From: Bugula neritina
Lineage: Eukaryota; Bryozoa; Gymnolaemata; Cheilostomatida; Bugulidae
Assembly: GCA_964035545.1 (NCBI GenBank)
Contig: OZ037765.1
Span: 25,620,504 to 25,680,503, forward strand
Direction: 5' to 3'
Length of the DNA stretch: 60,000 nucleotides
Shown: positions 26,223 to 37,933 of the stretch, piece by piece
How the letters are laid out: every line of letters begins with the position of its first letter
How positions within the stretch are numbered: position 1 is the stretch's first letter
The notes under the pieces: model-generated
What the model was told of the DNA's origin: nothing
Seen by the model: only the letters and a program-made list of their open reading frames with translations
The model's database searches: none
Made by a program: the position numbers and the translations under genes

Positions 26223-28146
26223 TTTTTTCCCAAATTTAATTCCGTCTAAGGTTTCACAAAGAGGAAGGATAACTACCGCACTAATAATCTGTACTGTTAC
26301 TGGCTTGCAGCTTGCTCTGTCCAATGACAACTTTATTCTACCTACCAACTATTCATGCAAAACCACAGCATAATGGTTTTGACCGCACTATTGCATTGCT
26401 AAATTAAATAATATAACAATTGTGAAAAGATATGAGTCATGAGATTATATTGACACTGCTTTAGCAAACACTACAAATCAAATTTTGAGGCTTGATATAA
26501 CTTTTCAGGTAGGTACATAAATTAGGAGTTTTCTTCAAATCTTTTTCAAGTCTATAACCCCGACACACGGTATCTATGTAGTACTGAAATATCCATATAG
26601 GCATTAGTTATCATCATAAAGTCTCTAATTTTTAGTATACTCACATTTTAAACTTCTTTTTGAAAACTATCGTGCAAAATATAACATAACATATTTACTT
26701 TTTGCATGACTTTTTTAAAATTAGATGCTAAGGCACATTGAAAAGTTTAGCCATCAATACAGGTTCATTTTTCTTATAAAAACAAACTGAAAACAAGCTG
26801 TTTGAGATCAGCTGGTATAGCAACATTTCATTTAATCAAATTATTTTATGGTCAGTTGAAGAAAATTGTAATCATTGTTGGTTTGTGTGTTTTGCTACAA
26901 AGTTTGAACATATTAAATATAATATTATTATATTACCACGGTTCTTTCAATTATCTATAGAGTTGTTTCCCATCCATGCAGAAACAGATTAGTGTTGAGG
27001 CGTCTGTGTAGTGTATATTTACACAAGTGTATAAGATACAACAGAGAGAGGAAGAGAGCATGACTGCAGGTGGGAAACAGTGATTTTATGAATGCATGAT
27101 GACAATAGTGAATGTCCAAACCAAAAAGCAGGACTACAGATTGTCTCCCTACTGATACATTTACTTCAGAGGCTTTACCTACAGCCACACAACATACTGC
27201 ATGTGTTCAGTAATGCAACGAAATCAAATAGTAAAAAAGTTTTTTCAAGTCAATTGCTTTTAAATGTGTGGGTGTTACAAATAGGCATACTATTTATTTA
27301 TTCTGATTTTTGATTATGGAGAAAAAACAAGCCAGCAAAAGTTAATTTCAAACCCAGTTATTGCAAATCTTGTGGGGAGATTTTAAAAATGCATGGATTT
27401 ATTTTATAGAATAATATTATATTTTCAAATGGTTATAAGTTGTACGTAAATAAGCTTATGTAGCTGATAGTAAATAGCAATTCCTACCACATTGATTAAG
27501 ACAAAATATAACAATACTCATACTAGTTCTAGTGGCACCATTATTAATTGGCCATATGCAATCTATGTGGTGTTTGAAAATATGCAGCCTCTCTTTTCAA
27601 TTTCTAAAGGTAGTTTACATAATGCACTCAGAGAAGAAAGCATTCATAGGTCCATGCCTTTTAGCAACTAAAAGAACAATTGAGCTATTATACTACATGA
27701 GGGCACAGTTGAAAAGATTCCTACAGCATTTAAAACCTCATTAAGCATGTATTAGTTTTTGTGCTTAAACTAATTTAAGGAATTATAACTGTTTTGTAAA
27801 TGTGAATTCTTCCTTAGTGATTAGAAATAATTTGCTCTAACATATCAATCAGCAGTCAAATCTCAACTGTAAAGGTTAGAAACAGAAGGTAAGTGTTCTT
27901 ATATGGTTTACAGTATTATGAAATAGGCTTAACAACAGATTTTTTTTATCACATTTTTGTAAGAATAATATAGTTAGAGTCAGTTTTCTTTTTAAGCGAT
28001 AACAATTTAAAAAATCAGATGTTGATGCTAAAATGTAACTTGATTTTTATCTTAATATTGTAACTGATGAATAATACGTATAAAAGGCATAGATGCTATA
28101 TTATTCTACTTTTAGCTATACATCTATCTATAGCTGATAGGTTACT

Positions 28147-29622
28147 ATGGCAGAGCCAAAGGCAATGATTGCTCCACCGAGGCAGCCAATAGGATGGCCT
28201 ACACACAGATTCCAGCATTCACTAAAGACTGTAATGCCATCAGTATGTAAGTTTGAAACACTATCTTTTCTATAACCAGATATTTGGAGAAAATGTTTAT
28301 AGCTAAGTTATGATATTATGTAAAGATGCCCAGCTTTAAAATTATCATGATTTATTATGTCTAATACAATGTATTATCATGTAAGTAACAATAATTCTTC
28401 AAAACTATTTTAGCAACTGGAAGCAACATGACCATCCATAGAGATATTCCCAAGGAACTTTTACCTTTTTCACGTTATAATAAAATACCGGAAAGATGGA
28501 GAACTCAATTACCTCCAATTCAAAAGCATCAAATGGCAGAATATAGACGAGCTGACAATTCTGGCATCAGTACTCAAAAATCTGCCCACTTAGAAGTAAG
28601 ACCACCCAGTGCATATAGTGCAACAATTGTGCTAAAATCAAGAACAGGAGCTGAATATTGGACAGCAAATAGGAAATTAAATGTAGAGAGGGTAAGTGAA
28701 TAATGTGTGGTCTGTAAAGGATGAAAATTGCATGAGTAATACCCAGTTCAATATCAATATTATGATATAAACATACTAGTTGAGACCTAACTGCTCTTAC
28801 AGAAGTAGACTAATGCATATAAGCATGTATGATTTTATTTTCTATTTACAGGTCAAAAATCTTATTAAAGAAAACACATTTTTGCCTGGGAATTTTAGTA
28901 CATTATACAGATGCTCTAAAGAGAAGGTTGAAAATATGGTCAACAGATTAAGCTATGACCCATACGAGAGAAGAGAACAGCTTATGTTGGCCGACAATCC
29001 AGAAGGTTTGCAAATTGAAAATGTACACATTGTATATACAATAACACAATGAATGAAAATGCACACAAGCATAGGCTACATATCATTAAATACATTTTAG
29101 TAGAAGTATTGCAACTGCTATAGTTAGAAAAACTAAATTTTAAAAGTGATGGCTTTTATAGCTATTACAGCAATGCATTATTGTTGTAAACTTTTAGGAG
29201 ATACTGATGACAGAATGTACAGCAAAGCTGATGTGGACATCATTGTTGCTCGATTGGCGACAGTGAAACCTGCCCCAGCTCCTGAACCAATGCCTGAGAA
29301 GAAACCTGTAAGCAAAGAGCTTAGTGCAAAAGAAAAAGAAATTGTAGACCGGCTGAGCAAATATGAGCATCCAGCAAATAAAACAGCGGAAGAGCAAGAA
29401 GTACAGAAGAAAACAGTAACCAAAAAAGAGTTGGAGGTTATCTTAGGTCGACTAACTAAATATGAGGCAAGAAAGGAGCCAGTAGTGCAACAGGTTGAAG
29501 TCAAGAAAGTAACAGCAGTTGATCTGGATAACATTCTTTCAAGGCTTACAACATATGATGCTCAAAAATGGCCCCCAGAATCTAAACCAGAAATTTTTCG
29601 AGCTCATGCAAGTTCTGATTAG
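28147..29622 (+). CDS. Unrecognised protein with repeated RLxxY motif
   Basis: Exons 28147-28246, 28414-28691, 28852-29005 and 29198-29622 join in frame with good GT-AG sites to 318 residues. I do not recognise the family. The N-terminal half is Pro- and basic-rich (PRQPIGWPTHRFQHS; ELLPFSRYNKIPERW) with scattered aromatic residues. The C-terminal half, exon 4, has four degenerate repeats of the form D/E-hydrophobic-x-x-I-h-x-RL-x-x-Y: ADVDIIVARLATV, EKEIVDRLSKYE, ELEVILGRLTKYE and DLDNILSRLTTYD, spaced about 40-50 residues and linked by charged, Pro/Lys-rich stretches. No signal peptide or membrane segment. The composition resembles ciliary/sperm microtubule-associated proteins, which is a guess. 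Its stop lies 154 bases before the ATG of the next gene. Confidence 0.8.
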
Positions 29623-29776
29623 GCAAAAAGTGTTGTTTGTTTCAAGTAATTTAAATCAACATATTTTTAAAGACACTTCAGGAACATTTGAAAAAGAAAA
29701 CCAAAAATATATGACATCATTTAAATGAGTGGAGTTTAAAAAAAGTAAAATATTTTATGAGCATAACTTTCGATAA

Positions 29777-31295
29777 ATGATGGCGCAAGGAGCACATTAT
29801 CCTGTAGATGAACTTTCGCTATACTCAGAGCCTGTTTCGGATACTCGTAAGGTTTTTTTGAAAGTTGTACTCATTGATTCTTCCTGCTTTTTAAAGTATA
29901 TTAAAACTTTTGCTTGCAATGTTCTATTGTCAATATGTAACTTTTATTTTTTCAGTGGAACATCTGAAATGTGTTCGGTTTCTTTCAGTACAACCAAACT
30001 ATTGCAATGACATAGCCCATCAAACTAAACATTATACACAACTCATAGGGGCTACACCTAGTAAGTAATGTAATAAATATATTTTTATTTTAAAAACAGA
30101 GCTAAAAAAGGCCATAGTAAGCTTTCTTAAAGTAGGTGATATTGCATATTTAGATTTGTGAACCCTTATGCTAAAAGGTTGACTATATGGGCAGAAAAGC
30201 AAAACAGATACGTGGAAGTTATGTAATTCAAGTAACTAAAAGCTGTAAAACTTTATGTCCAATAAAGTTATTTTGCATAAGATGAAATACAATCTTATCT
30301 AAATCTCATGTGTTCAATTATAAACTTGGGAACAAATATGACAGGCTAGCAACTGCATCTGTTAAATTTCTCCATCACATTCATGCAAAGTAGCTTTTTA
30401 GACTAAGGCTCTTATATACTAATTTTTCATTTCTTAACAAGTATAATAGGCTTAAGATGCACATATTTTCTAAGATTTTCTTGATAGAAACAAACTCAAA
30501 AATGAATTCTAGCATTTCACATGCCTTAAAACTTTTGATATGCAGCTAGTTGGAAAAATCTTTCCAAGTCTTTACTAAAAATGCGTCACATCTTAACACT
30601 TGATCTGACTGATAAACCATACTAAGATATACTACAACTTGTCAAGTCTTAATCTAATAGTATTACCAATAAACTCTAGAATCAACATGCTCAAAGTACT
30701 AAGCAAAAAACTAATCTTTATAGTAAAATACAAGTGAAATACCAATAACCCTTGTCATCAGTTAATCACTGCAAGAAGCTTTTATGAGTATTAATTTGTG
30801 ATTTCAAGTTTATTGTGTGATTAACGTGCAGGAAAACTTCCAAAGCTCTATAGACCTACAAATATTGCGCCAGGATATCCATGGATACCAGGAAAAGATT
30901 CAATTCCGCGTACACCATTGTGGTGTGCAGCAATGCCTCTGCATCCTAACCTAGCGGCAGGTATAATCATATAAAATCACGAGATACAAGTTTGTTTGCT
31001 CACAGACAACTAGTATATTATGCAAATTCGCAAAATATGTCAGCTATATGACAGCAATTAGACATATCTTAGGTGCAGGTTTTCTATGTGGATAAATGTG
31101 GAGAAAATTGCCATAGAGATTATGTTAAAATGTGTTAACTTTGTAAAGTCATACAATGACAAGCTTTAATTTATAAAATTTAATTAATTAGAATGAAAAT
31201 GTATAATTATAGGTATACATTTGAGTAGTGGAGGTGAACATTTGCCATACAATCATTATAACCCACCAAAAGGAACATGGTTATCTCACACATAA
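29777..31295 (+). CDS. Unrecognised small Pro/His/Tyr-rich protein
   Basis: Exons 29777-29846, 29956-30060, 30832-30960 and 31213-31295 join in frame to 128 residues. All junctions have good GT-AG sites and consistent phase, which makes a real gene likely. The product is rich in Pro, Tyr, His and Trp (KLPKLYRPTN; APGYPWIPGK; HYNPPKGTWLSH), without a signal peptide or membrane segment. Small proteins with such composition are common among axonemal microtubule inner proteins, but I do not recognise it and assign no function. It follows the previous gene at once and on the same strand. There is no AATAAA between them, so they may share a transcript or be alternative parts of one locus. Confidence 0.72.
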
Positions 31296-31852
31296 TCCTG
31301 AAAAAACATGATGTAACATGGTTTTAAGGTAGCCTGGGACATTAGAAGAAAGTAGTGAAGATACAAGGTGTTCCAAAGAAAGACTCATGAATTTATATGC
31401 ATTATTTGGTGCTGTGCAGAACTTTGTAAAATAATATTATAAATTAATAAATGAGTGCATTTGTAGAAACAATCACTCTATCAAAACATTATATTTTAGA
31501 CTTACAGAAACATTATTTATATTTAACCACTAATGACATATGTAAAGACATAACTATAGACATAAGGTGTAGGTAGTCAAAACACAAGACAGTGAAGTTT
31601 GCACATAGAAGTGTTGAATGAAACGATAGCTCTTACAACAACTACACATTATTTAGTTCTCAACATTGTGTAGATTATTTAATTATAGACCTATGTACAT
31701 TATACTACAAATTATAAAACTGGATGTATTAATAAAGATACAAGTATTAGCCATCAGTTCTTGAATATAGAACAGCCGCAGGTACCCATATAGCATGAGC
31801 ATGGTAAGTACAGTATGTGTGGATGTGTGGAGAGCTTACTGGATATGTAGTG
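31296..31852. other. Convergent 3' spacer
   Basis: Short AT-rich spacer between the + strand small gene and coilin on the - strand. AATAAA signals on the + strand lie near 31447 and 31733. Confidence 0.5.
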
Positions 31853-34440
31853 TCAACTAGTGATCAGTTTAGGTTCTATCAGATTAGATAAGATGTCTAC
31901 AATCTACAAAAATACGAAAAAAAAGTGATTGTGTATATTTCACCAGTTAACTGATTATATAAGAGTAACCAAAGTACACTGTAGGTAACACCAGGTCTTA
32001 TAATGTGAGTAGAGACACATACCTCTTGCTGCTGTGAATCTACATTGGTAAGAGTTTCACCCTCTTTCTCAATGCAAACCTCAAATAGTCCTTTTCTTTT
32101 TGTTTCTACAAGAATCATGTAACCAAGATTTAAAATGAGATAGAATTATTACCAAATCAAAACTTATAAAGTTTTGGTATTACAAGCGGTTTTAAAATAC
32201 GCAGTATCAAATGCGCATAATTGATATTTAAATTATTGTTTGAACATTTAGAAATAAACTATTTCAAAACGCTATATCTTTTCAAAAAATAGCTCAGTAA
32301 TAAAATTTTCTGCACAGATAATTGACAATACTTTACTTTAAAACTTTAAAATAGAGTTCCCCAATAAGTTGGTGCAGTGAAGTTAGAACAAGTAAACCGA
32401 ACTCTAGCATAAACATAGAGAATACAACTTCAAAGAGTAAATAAATAGTGAGCCGATTACCTGGAGGTAAAGAATCTAGCCTTATGTGTACCATCTTAGA
32501 CTTGGGTTCATAGCTGAGAACAACCCCTTCTTTATATCCTGATACTACAGGAGTGTAGTCAGCCGACACCTCTAATCTCTGCAAATGTTACACGTCAATG
32601 TATAGAACATACATAGAATATCACAGCAAATTTCAGCAGTGGTTTCAGCTAAAATTTGCTGATATAATGAGCTCAGTTTAAAAATGTACTTTATGTTAAG
32701 GTCAACAGTTGCCCATAACTACAGGAAATTGTTAAAACTAAAATATAAACTATAGAAATGGTTTTTATGTACACAATGTATTTTTTGTCAAAGTGAGATG
32801 GAGAATACTGTTGTATTTTGAAAAGTTCAATTGTTCCTATCAGAATATTTATAGCTGATAGATGCGCTACCTTGAAGGCCAATTTATCACCATTCCGAGG
32901 TGGGCCATCTAAGTTAGGGTACGGGGAGTAGTCTTTAGGCTCAGCAGAAGCCCGACAGCTCTCCGTACCATTTGAGGCATCATGGGAGCCCAGCTGACTT
33001 TCTTCAAAAACACCAGTTTGCTGATTCTCTTTAGTTATTAGATCTTGTGGTTTGGACCCAGTTTTAGTCTATTTGAATAAATTAAATACTTGGCAAGATT
33101 TTACAATGAATATTGTGATAAATACACACAGTCAAGTATTTCATGTACTTTAAAATGTTGAAAATGAGACAGTACAAAAAATATGCATGCATTTTGCAAT
33201 ATTTATAAAATTTTACAAGAGAAACAAGGTGGAAACTGTAAATGTGCAGTATAATTACATAAAATTTTACCTCCTTTGTATGCCATTTGATATTTTTCTT
33301 AGCCGTGCCTCTATCAGGAGTGGAAGGGTTTGTCAAATCAGACGGACAGACAGAACCGCCACTGTCAACACTCTCTTTCACTGTACTATCTTCTAAGTGT
33401 TGCAATATTGCAGGTGAAAGAGTAGCACGAAGCTTTAGTTTTTCCCTTTTGTATACAACAGGGCCCTTTGCAGAAGTATTAAGCCTAGTCACAGTTGGTT
33501 TAGTAGGTGGCCGGTTTCCTTGAGGAAAAGGTTGTGGCATTTTTACAGGCTTTGCAGCATTAGATATAGTTTGTGGGTTGCAAGATGGGATGGCAGTTGG
33601 AGAAGATGAGAAGCTAGCAGTCGGTAGCTGAGTCACTTGTATTACAGAAAAGCAGTCTTCCTCAGCCTTACAATTTACTGACTTATCCTACAATCATGTA
33701 CAATGTGCATTATAGTCATGAGCAAAGGTGGAGATAACATACAATGAGAAACATGTGCTAGATAGCTGAAGTGATTGGCAACAGTAATCCATTATAATGC
33801 ATTTATAAACCACCATGGTACACTATTATAAATCTAGTAGATATCTACATTTGAGGTTATATATATATATATATATATATGTAGTTTCTATAATTAAAAA
33901 TGAATCAAAAGAACTCAATATTTCGAAAAATAGAGTATTTATATTTGGTACTAATACAATTTTGGATATAACAATAAACTTAGATCTTCATTCTATTGAC
34001 TACAATATTGTTTCACGTAGTGCGAGCTACGATCATCAGGTCGTTGTAGATTGTCGGTGGCTAAGGGTGAAGAGCCAAACAACAACGTTAAGAAGGTAAG
34101 GTTAAAAGGTGTTTCCTGTTTGCCAGCTTTGCCTGAATGCTACATCTGCAATCTCCGTGAATTATGCTTGTAACAGTTGCCTTCTGCTAGTCTAAGCTTC
34201 CAAGTAATTCAACATTTTTGGAGTTGTCATCACCTTTAGGGCAATGCTTTGACTGTTTTGCCAGAAGCCTCCTCCATTAGTTATGAAGAAGCCAAGTAAA
34301 GTGCAGCAACCAACATCCACCCAGGATCATCTCTCCCCTGTTGAGGAGCTCCCTCCCTCTCCCCCACCGCATGACTTTAGTTCCACAGCTAATAGAATGA
34401 AGATCTAAGTTTATTTTTATATCCAAAATTGTATTAGTAC

Positions 34441-34527
<87 letters not shown>

Positions 34528-37233
34528 TGTAGAAGATGAACACATACGTTGATATTGGGCGTAGATGACTGGATACCAAAAGGCGTTGAAGGTATTGGAG
34601 CAACATAATTGGTCCGCTGCAAAGTCATAACAAACAACAGTTAATACAGTATAGAGACATAAAATATACATCATCAACAATTAAAAACACCCAAAAAACA
34701 ATGGTAAATCATGTCAATTATGTAATAGATAGAACAAAGTTGGTACTAACACATCTAATGTACTCCAAAGAATCAAAATTGTCTTCCACATGGTGTCTAT
34801 AATACATAAATTTATAGTTGAACAACCTAGCTTTGTAATTACATTTTGACAGCAATGATCCATATATATATAGACTGTAATAAACTATTTTACTAGCAGC
34901 ATTACTAACAGCGCTGTTAGTGAGTTCAGCTTTGTCATGACCTGACGTCTCCATGGCAACCTCTAGGCAATCTTCACCATCTGACTCAAACACTTTCTTA
35001 TGTCCCTGGTAACTGCAGTTCAGTTGAAAAGATTTTTCTGTGATAGAATCATCTGGTGTTACTGCATTCTACAATATTTATAAAACTGAAGCAAAACTGG
35101 ATGCACACAATATTTAAAATTTTGAGTAAATAAAAAAACAATCATACTCACCTGCTCAATTTTAGCCGGAGAGGCTTTTTTTGACTTCTTTTTTCTGTGC
35201 TTTCTACGCTTTTTAGGTTTCGGCAGACTTTCTAATTCTGCAACTAATTGTTTTTCAATTGGAGTCAATTCAACAGATCTACTCTTCTTTATTTTACTAG
35301 CTCTACATTCTTCATCGCTTTCACTATCTCTTTCCTAAAAGATGTTCAAATTTCACAAACAATTTGTGTAGCCGTGTAGCCATTATAGCGCATTATGAAT
35401 CCAGTCTATTGCATGAGTTCAGTATTATATCATTTGCACATTCTAGTAACAATCATCACTTACTTCACCTTCTATACTCGAGACTGAACTGAGCTTGTCA
35501 GGTGAGTTTGTATCTACTTGGAGTTGTGTCCCCGGCAGACTATGATTTTCATGAGCACCACCTTCTGTATGAAATATACATAGAAGTGAGTAGTTATGCA
35601 TATCTTATGACTTTTTACAACATATATAAGAAGCAGTTATGTTCATTGGTTCACCTATTAACCAAAAACAAAAAAGCGGGTGTGTATTAACCAACAAAAA
35701 CAAAACTGGAAGTCTATACATGTCCATCAACAAAGTGCAAAGTAATCTCAGAAAAAAACATGTGTCTCAAGTTGTAAGTACTATAGATTTGCAAAATATA
35801 TTTATTGCCCGACTGCCTCAAGTTCCTCTGAATTTAAGTGTTAGGTCCACTTTCGTAGGTGTAGCTAATAGAGCTACCTACCTTTTCACTATTGGCATAC
35901 AAAAATAAACAGTATTATTACAAAAAGATTTGAAAAAAAGGATAATACAGTGATTTAGCCCGTCAAAACCTGAGGATTTAAAAAGAATGTACCTTTTCGT
36001 GAATTTGAGTTGTAGACATATGATTGGCTTTAATTTGTTGGTAAAAAAGGGAAAACACTAACCACAATAGATGAGTTCTAAGTTCAACACACTTTAATAT
36101 TCAAGGATTTGACATGACACAAATATGATGTGCTGAGAAGTTTGTAGTCTTTCAACTGTATGCACCTGCTGGTTTGTCTTTTATTTTAGTAATTGTCCCT
36201 TTGGTCTTTTTTCGACAATCTTTCTTTATCTTTTTTACTTCCAGTGTGTCACAAGTATCTGTAATAGCAATGTCACCATTTTGCTTCCTTTTTCTGCTTT
36301 GTTGGGTGAGATTAAGAAAACCTATTATATCATCTTCAACATCAACTTCACGGAGTCTGGAACCAAAATGGCAATTGATAAAATGCAACTTTTATATTTA
36401 TATTGATAGAAGTAATTATAATAAAATTAAAATATGTTTTAAACCTGTGCTAAGTTATACCAGATGCATAAATTTGCAAACTGAAAGCAAATAGTCAAAA
36501 ATTTTAATTGGCATTCTATTATTTGATTTAACTAAATTTTGCATAGCTAGCAAAATAATAGTTTTATACAGTAGTTCACATTATGATTGCTCAAACTTGC
36601 ATGATTGACAAATTTGGCCTATCAGTATCTAGCACTTAAATGGTTGTCTAGCAACAGGGATCTCAAAAATAAGCTAAACCCAACTTATAAAAAGTGATTT
36701 TGTTTTAAAATTCACACCTAATTATGAAATAGACTGCAAAGGTCTTTATATTTTATATGAATAATATATTTATTATTTATTAATATTATATATCAAATTG
36801 AAATTAAATTATTAATATCAATATTTTAATTTATATCAATATATGGTAAATTAAAATAAAAATCATCCAACTCTTATTCTACAACTTACAAAATTCGATT
36901 AAATGTAAAACTAAATAACTATAAGTATAAGGATGCTTTTACTTCCTCGAGTCTCAACACCTACCAACCTTAAAATTAAATAACTTACTCTACAATTTCA
37001 TTATCTCTGAAAATTTGCGAACAGGATTCCCAGGTTGGAATGATGGTATCATCAATATATAAAGCGACATTTGGAGATATCAATTTAAACTTTTTGCAAA
37101 TTTCTTTTAATAAAGAGCGTATCGTTTCATGTTTCTCATGATCTATTGAGTACCAACACTTTTGTTCTGAAGAAAAGTTACTTAGTTTTAATGTGAGCTT
37201 CACTCTACAGCATGAACTCATGGGCGGTGCCAT
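31853..37233 (-). CDS. COIL: Coilin, Cajal body scaffold
   Basis: Minus-strand exons in order: 36989-37233, 36166-36356, 35464-35564, 35152-35334, about 34886-35068, 34548-34616, 33271-33687, 32871-33068, 32461-32578, 32023-32105 and 31853-31903, giving about 612 residues (human 576). Exon 1 is the ubiquitin-like self-association domain, ending DNEIVE as human DNDCLRV. The middle is Lys/Ser-rich and disordered with a strong basic cluster (KPKKRRKHRKKK) fit for nuclear and nucleolar targeting. The last four exons form the atypical Tudor-like domain: KDYSPYPNL, GDKLAFK, YTPVVSGYKEG, VHIRLDSLPP and ILSNLIEPKLI, all colinear with human coilin. Coilin organises Cajal bodies and snRNP maturation in the nucleus. 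The borders of the exons near 34.9 and 34.6 kb are provisional; an extra exon at about 34740-34800 is possible. The intron 33688-34547 holds a hammerhead ribozyme element. Confidence 0.9.
33859..33881. repeat. (TA)n microsatellite
   Basis: Short TA run next to the ribozyme-bearing element, on its 3' side (minus-strand sense). Confidence 0.9.
33940..34447 (-). mobile_element. Ribozyme-bearing retroelement fragment (Penelope-like or retrozyme) with inverted end
   Basis: About 50 bases at 33943-33995 recur in inverted form at 34394-34446 with only about one mismatch (block ATTTGGTACTAATACAATTT onward). On the minus strand the first block lies just downstream of a hammerhead ribozyme (33992-34050). 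Both copies run outward into (TA)n arrays. Penelope-like elements carry hammerhead ribozymes in their pLTRs, and these can be inverted, so a truncated element with an inverted pLTR piece fits; a metazoan retrozyme is the alternative. No reverse transcriptase is seen. Confidence 0.65.
33992..34050 (-). ncRNA. Hammerhead self-cleaving ribozyme
   Basis: On the minus strand: stem I 5' side TCTA..GAC, core CTGATGA (34039-34033), stem II CGTAG/CTACG with a six-base loop (CTCGCA), core GAAA (34014-34011), a very short stem III (CAA-TA-TTG), U-A, then stem I 3' side GTC..TAGA. All conserved core positions are present; cleavage is predicted after A at 34001. Position 10.1-11.1 is a U-U mismatch rather than G-C. 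The tiny stem III is typical of ribozymes in Penelope-like elements and retrozymes, which act as dimers or in long transcripts. It is in the sense orientation of the coilin transcript, inside an intron. Confidence 0.75.
34443..34526. repeat. (TA)n microsatellite
   Basis: About 41 TA units directly at the inverted end of the ribozyme element, and only about 20 bases from a coilin exon. Confidence 0.97.
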
Positions 37234-37340
37234 GATAAATGACGTCTAACAAACAACGTCTATAAGACCAAAGTTAAAATCAGATATACCATAATTAATC
37301 AGGGCTCCGTAAGAAAAGCGGAGTTATAATGATTCTGTTA

Positions 37341-37505
37341 TCGCTAGAAGCAGCACCGAAATAAGAGCGATTGAGTACAGTATTTGTATACACATAGTTG
37401 TATCCAATGTCTTTTCAGTGGTTGTATCTCTAGCCCCAAACTCGAGACGCTCCCACCCCGACCTAGTGCACTCAGAGAACACCAACTCGATGCTGCTTCA
37501 AGCGA
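37341..37505. mobile_element. Short inverted-repeat element (MITE), copy 2
   Basis: 165-base element with terminal inverted repeats: left TCGCTAGAAGCAGCACC, right (reverse complement) TCGCTTGAAGCAGCATC. It is flanked by TA on both sides, as for Tc1/mariner-type insertion. The ends and several internal blocks match copy 1 at 26093-26222. Confidence 0.75.
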
Positions 37506-37609
37506 TATTCGATAGTGATGGTGGCCTAAGTCAATGCATTGATGAGTATGTGATATGAACATAACCAATAATAATTTATAATAACCATAAGGCTACGCCT
37601 ACTCAGCTA

Positions 37610-37870
37610 CTTCTATAGCCTACTCAATACTCATAGTAATACTCAGCATTATACTGATACTCACTCTCAGTCTGAATTTCAATTAGTCTCACTCTCAGCC
37701 TGACTCTGAGTCTCATACTCGTAGTCAAACTCAATGTCAGTCAGTATCATAGTGATAGTCATAGTGATAGTTAGACTTATACTGAAACACAGTGATACTG
37801 ATAGTGATACTCACACTGACACTGATGGTGATAAATTATACTTATAATTATTATTCTTATACTTCTAGGT
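37610..37870. repeat. Cryptic simple-sequence tract (ACTCAG / ACTCTC / GTGATA words)
   Basis: Drifting short words such as ACTCTCAGTCTGA and AGTGATAGTC between the MITE and the RPUSD2 start. Confidence 0.65.
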
Positions 37871-37933
37871 ATTAAATTATTTTCATTCTGGAGAAGAGTT
37901 CCTAACATTACATTGGTTTCATCCGCTCGAATT

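Larger units (their letters stand above)
24695..28146. other. Intergenic region, no recognised gene
   Basis: Contains the FBP1 upstream region, a cryptic simple-sequence tract at about 25190-25800 and one short inverted-repeat element at 26093-26222. The small open frames here (for example 26086-26373 and 26955-27313) have no recognisable features, and the first is largely the repeat itself. Confidence 0.5.
37234..37933. promoter_or_regulatory. Divergent upstream region shared by coilin and RPUSD2
   Basis: Only 700 bases separate the two divergent start codons, so a bidirectional promoter is likely. The stretch holds a short inverted-repeat element (37341-37505) and a cryptic simple-sequence tract (about 37610-37870), leaving little unique sequence. 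Confidence 0.55.

Noticed and set aside
26086-26373. 95-codon open frame
   Set aside because: Much of it is the short inverted-repeat element; no family resemblance.
28981-29534. 118-codon minus-strand open frame at 29178-29534
   Set aside because: Shadow of exon 4 of the + strand gene.
34277-34606. Open frames at 34277-34606 (-) and 33815-34099 (+) sharing a similar peptide
   Set aside because: The shared peptide is the translation of the inverted repeat of the ribozyme element and (TA)n, not a gene.
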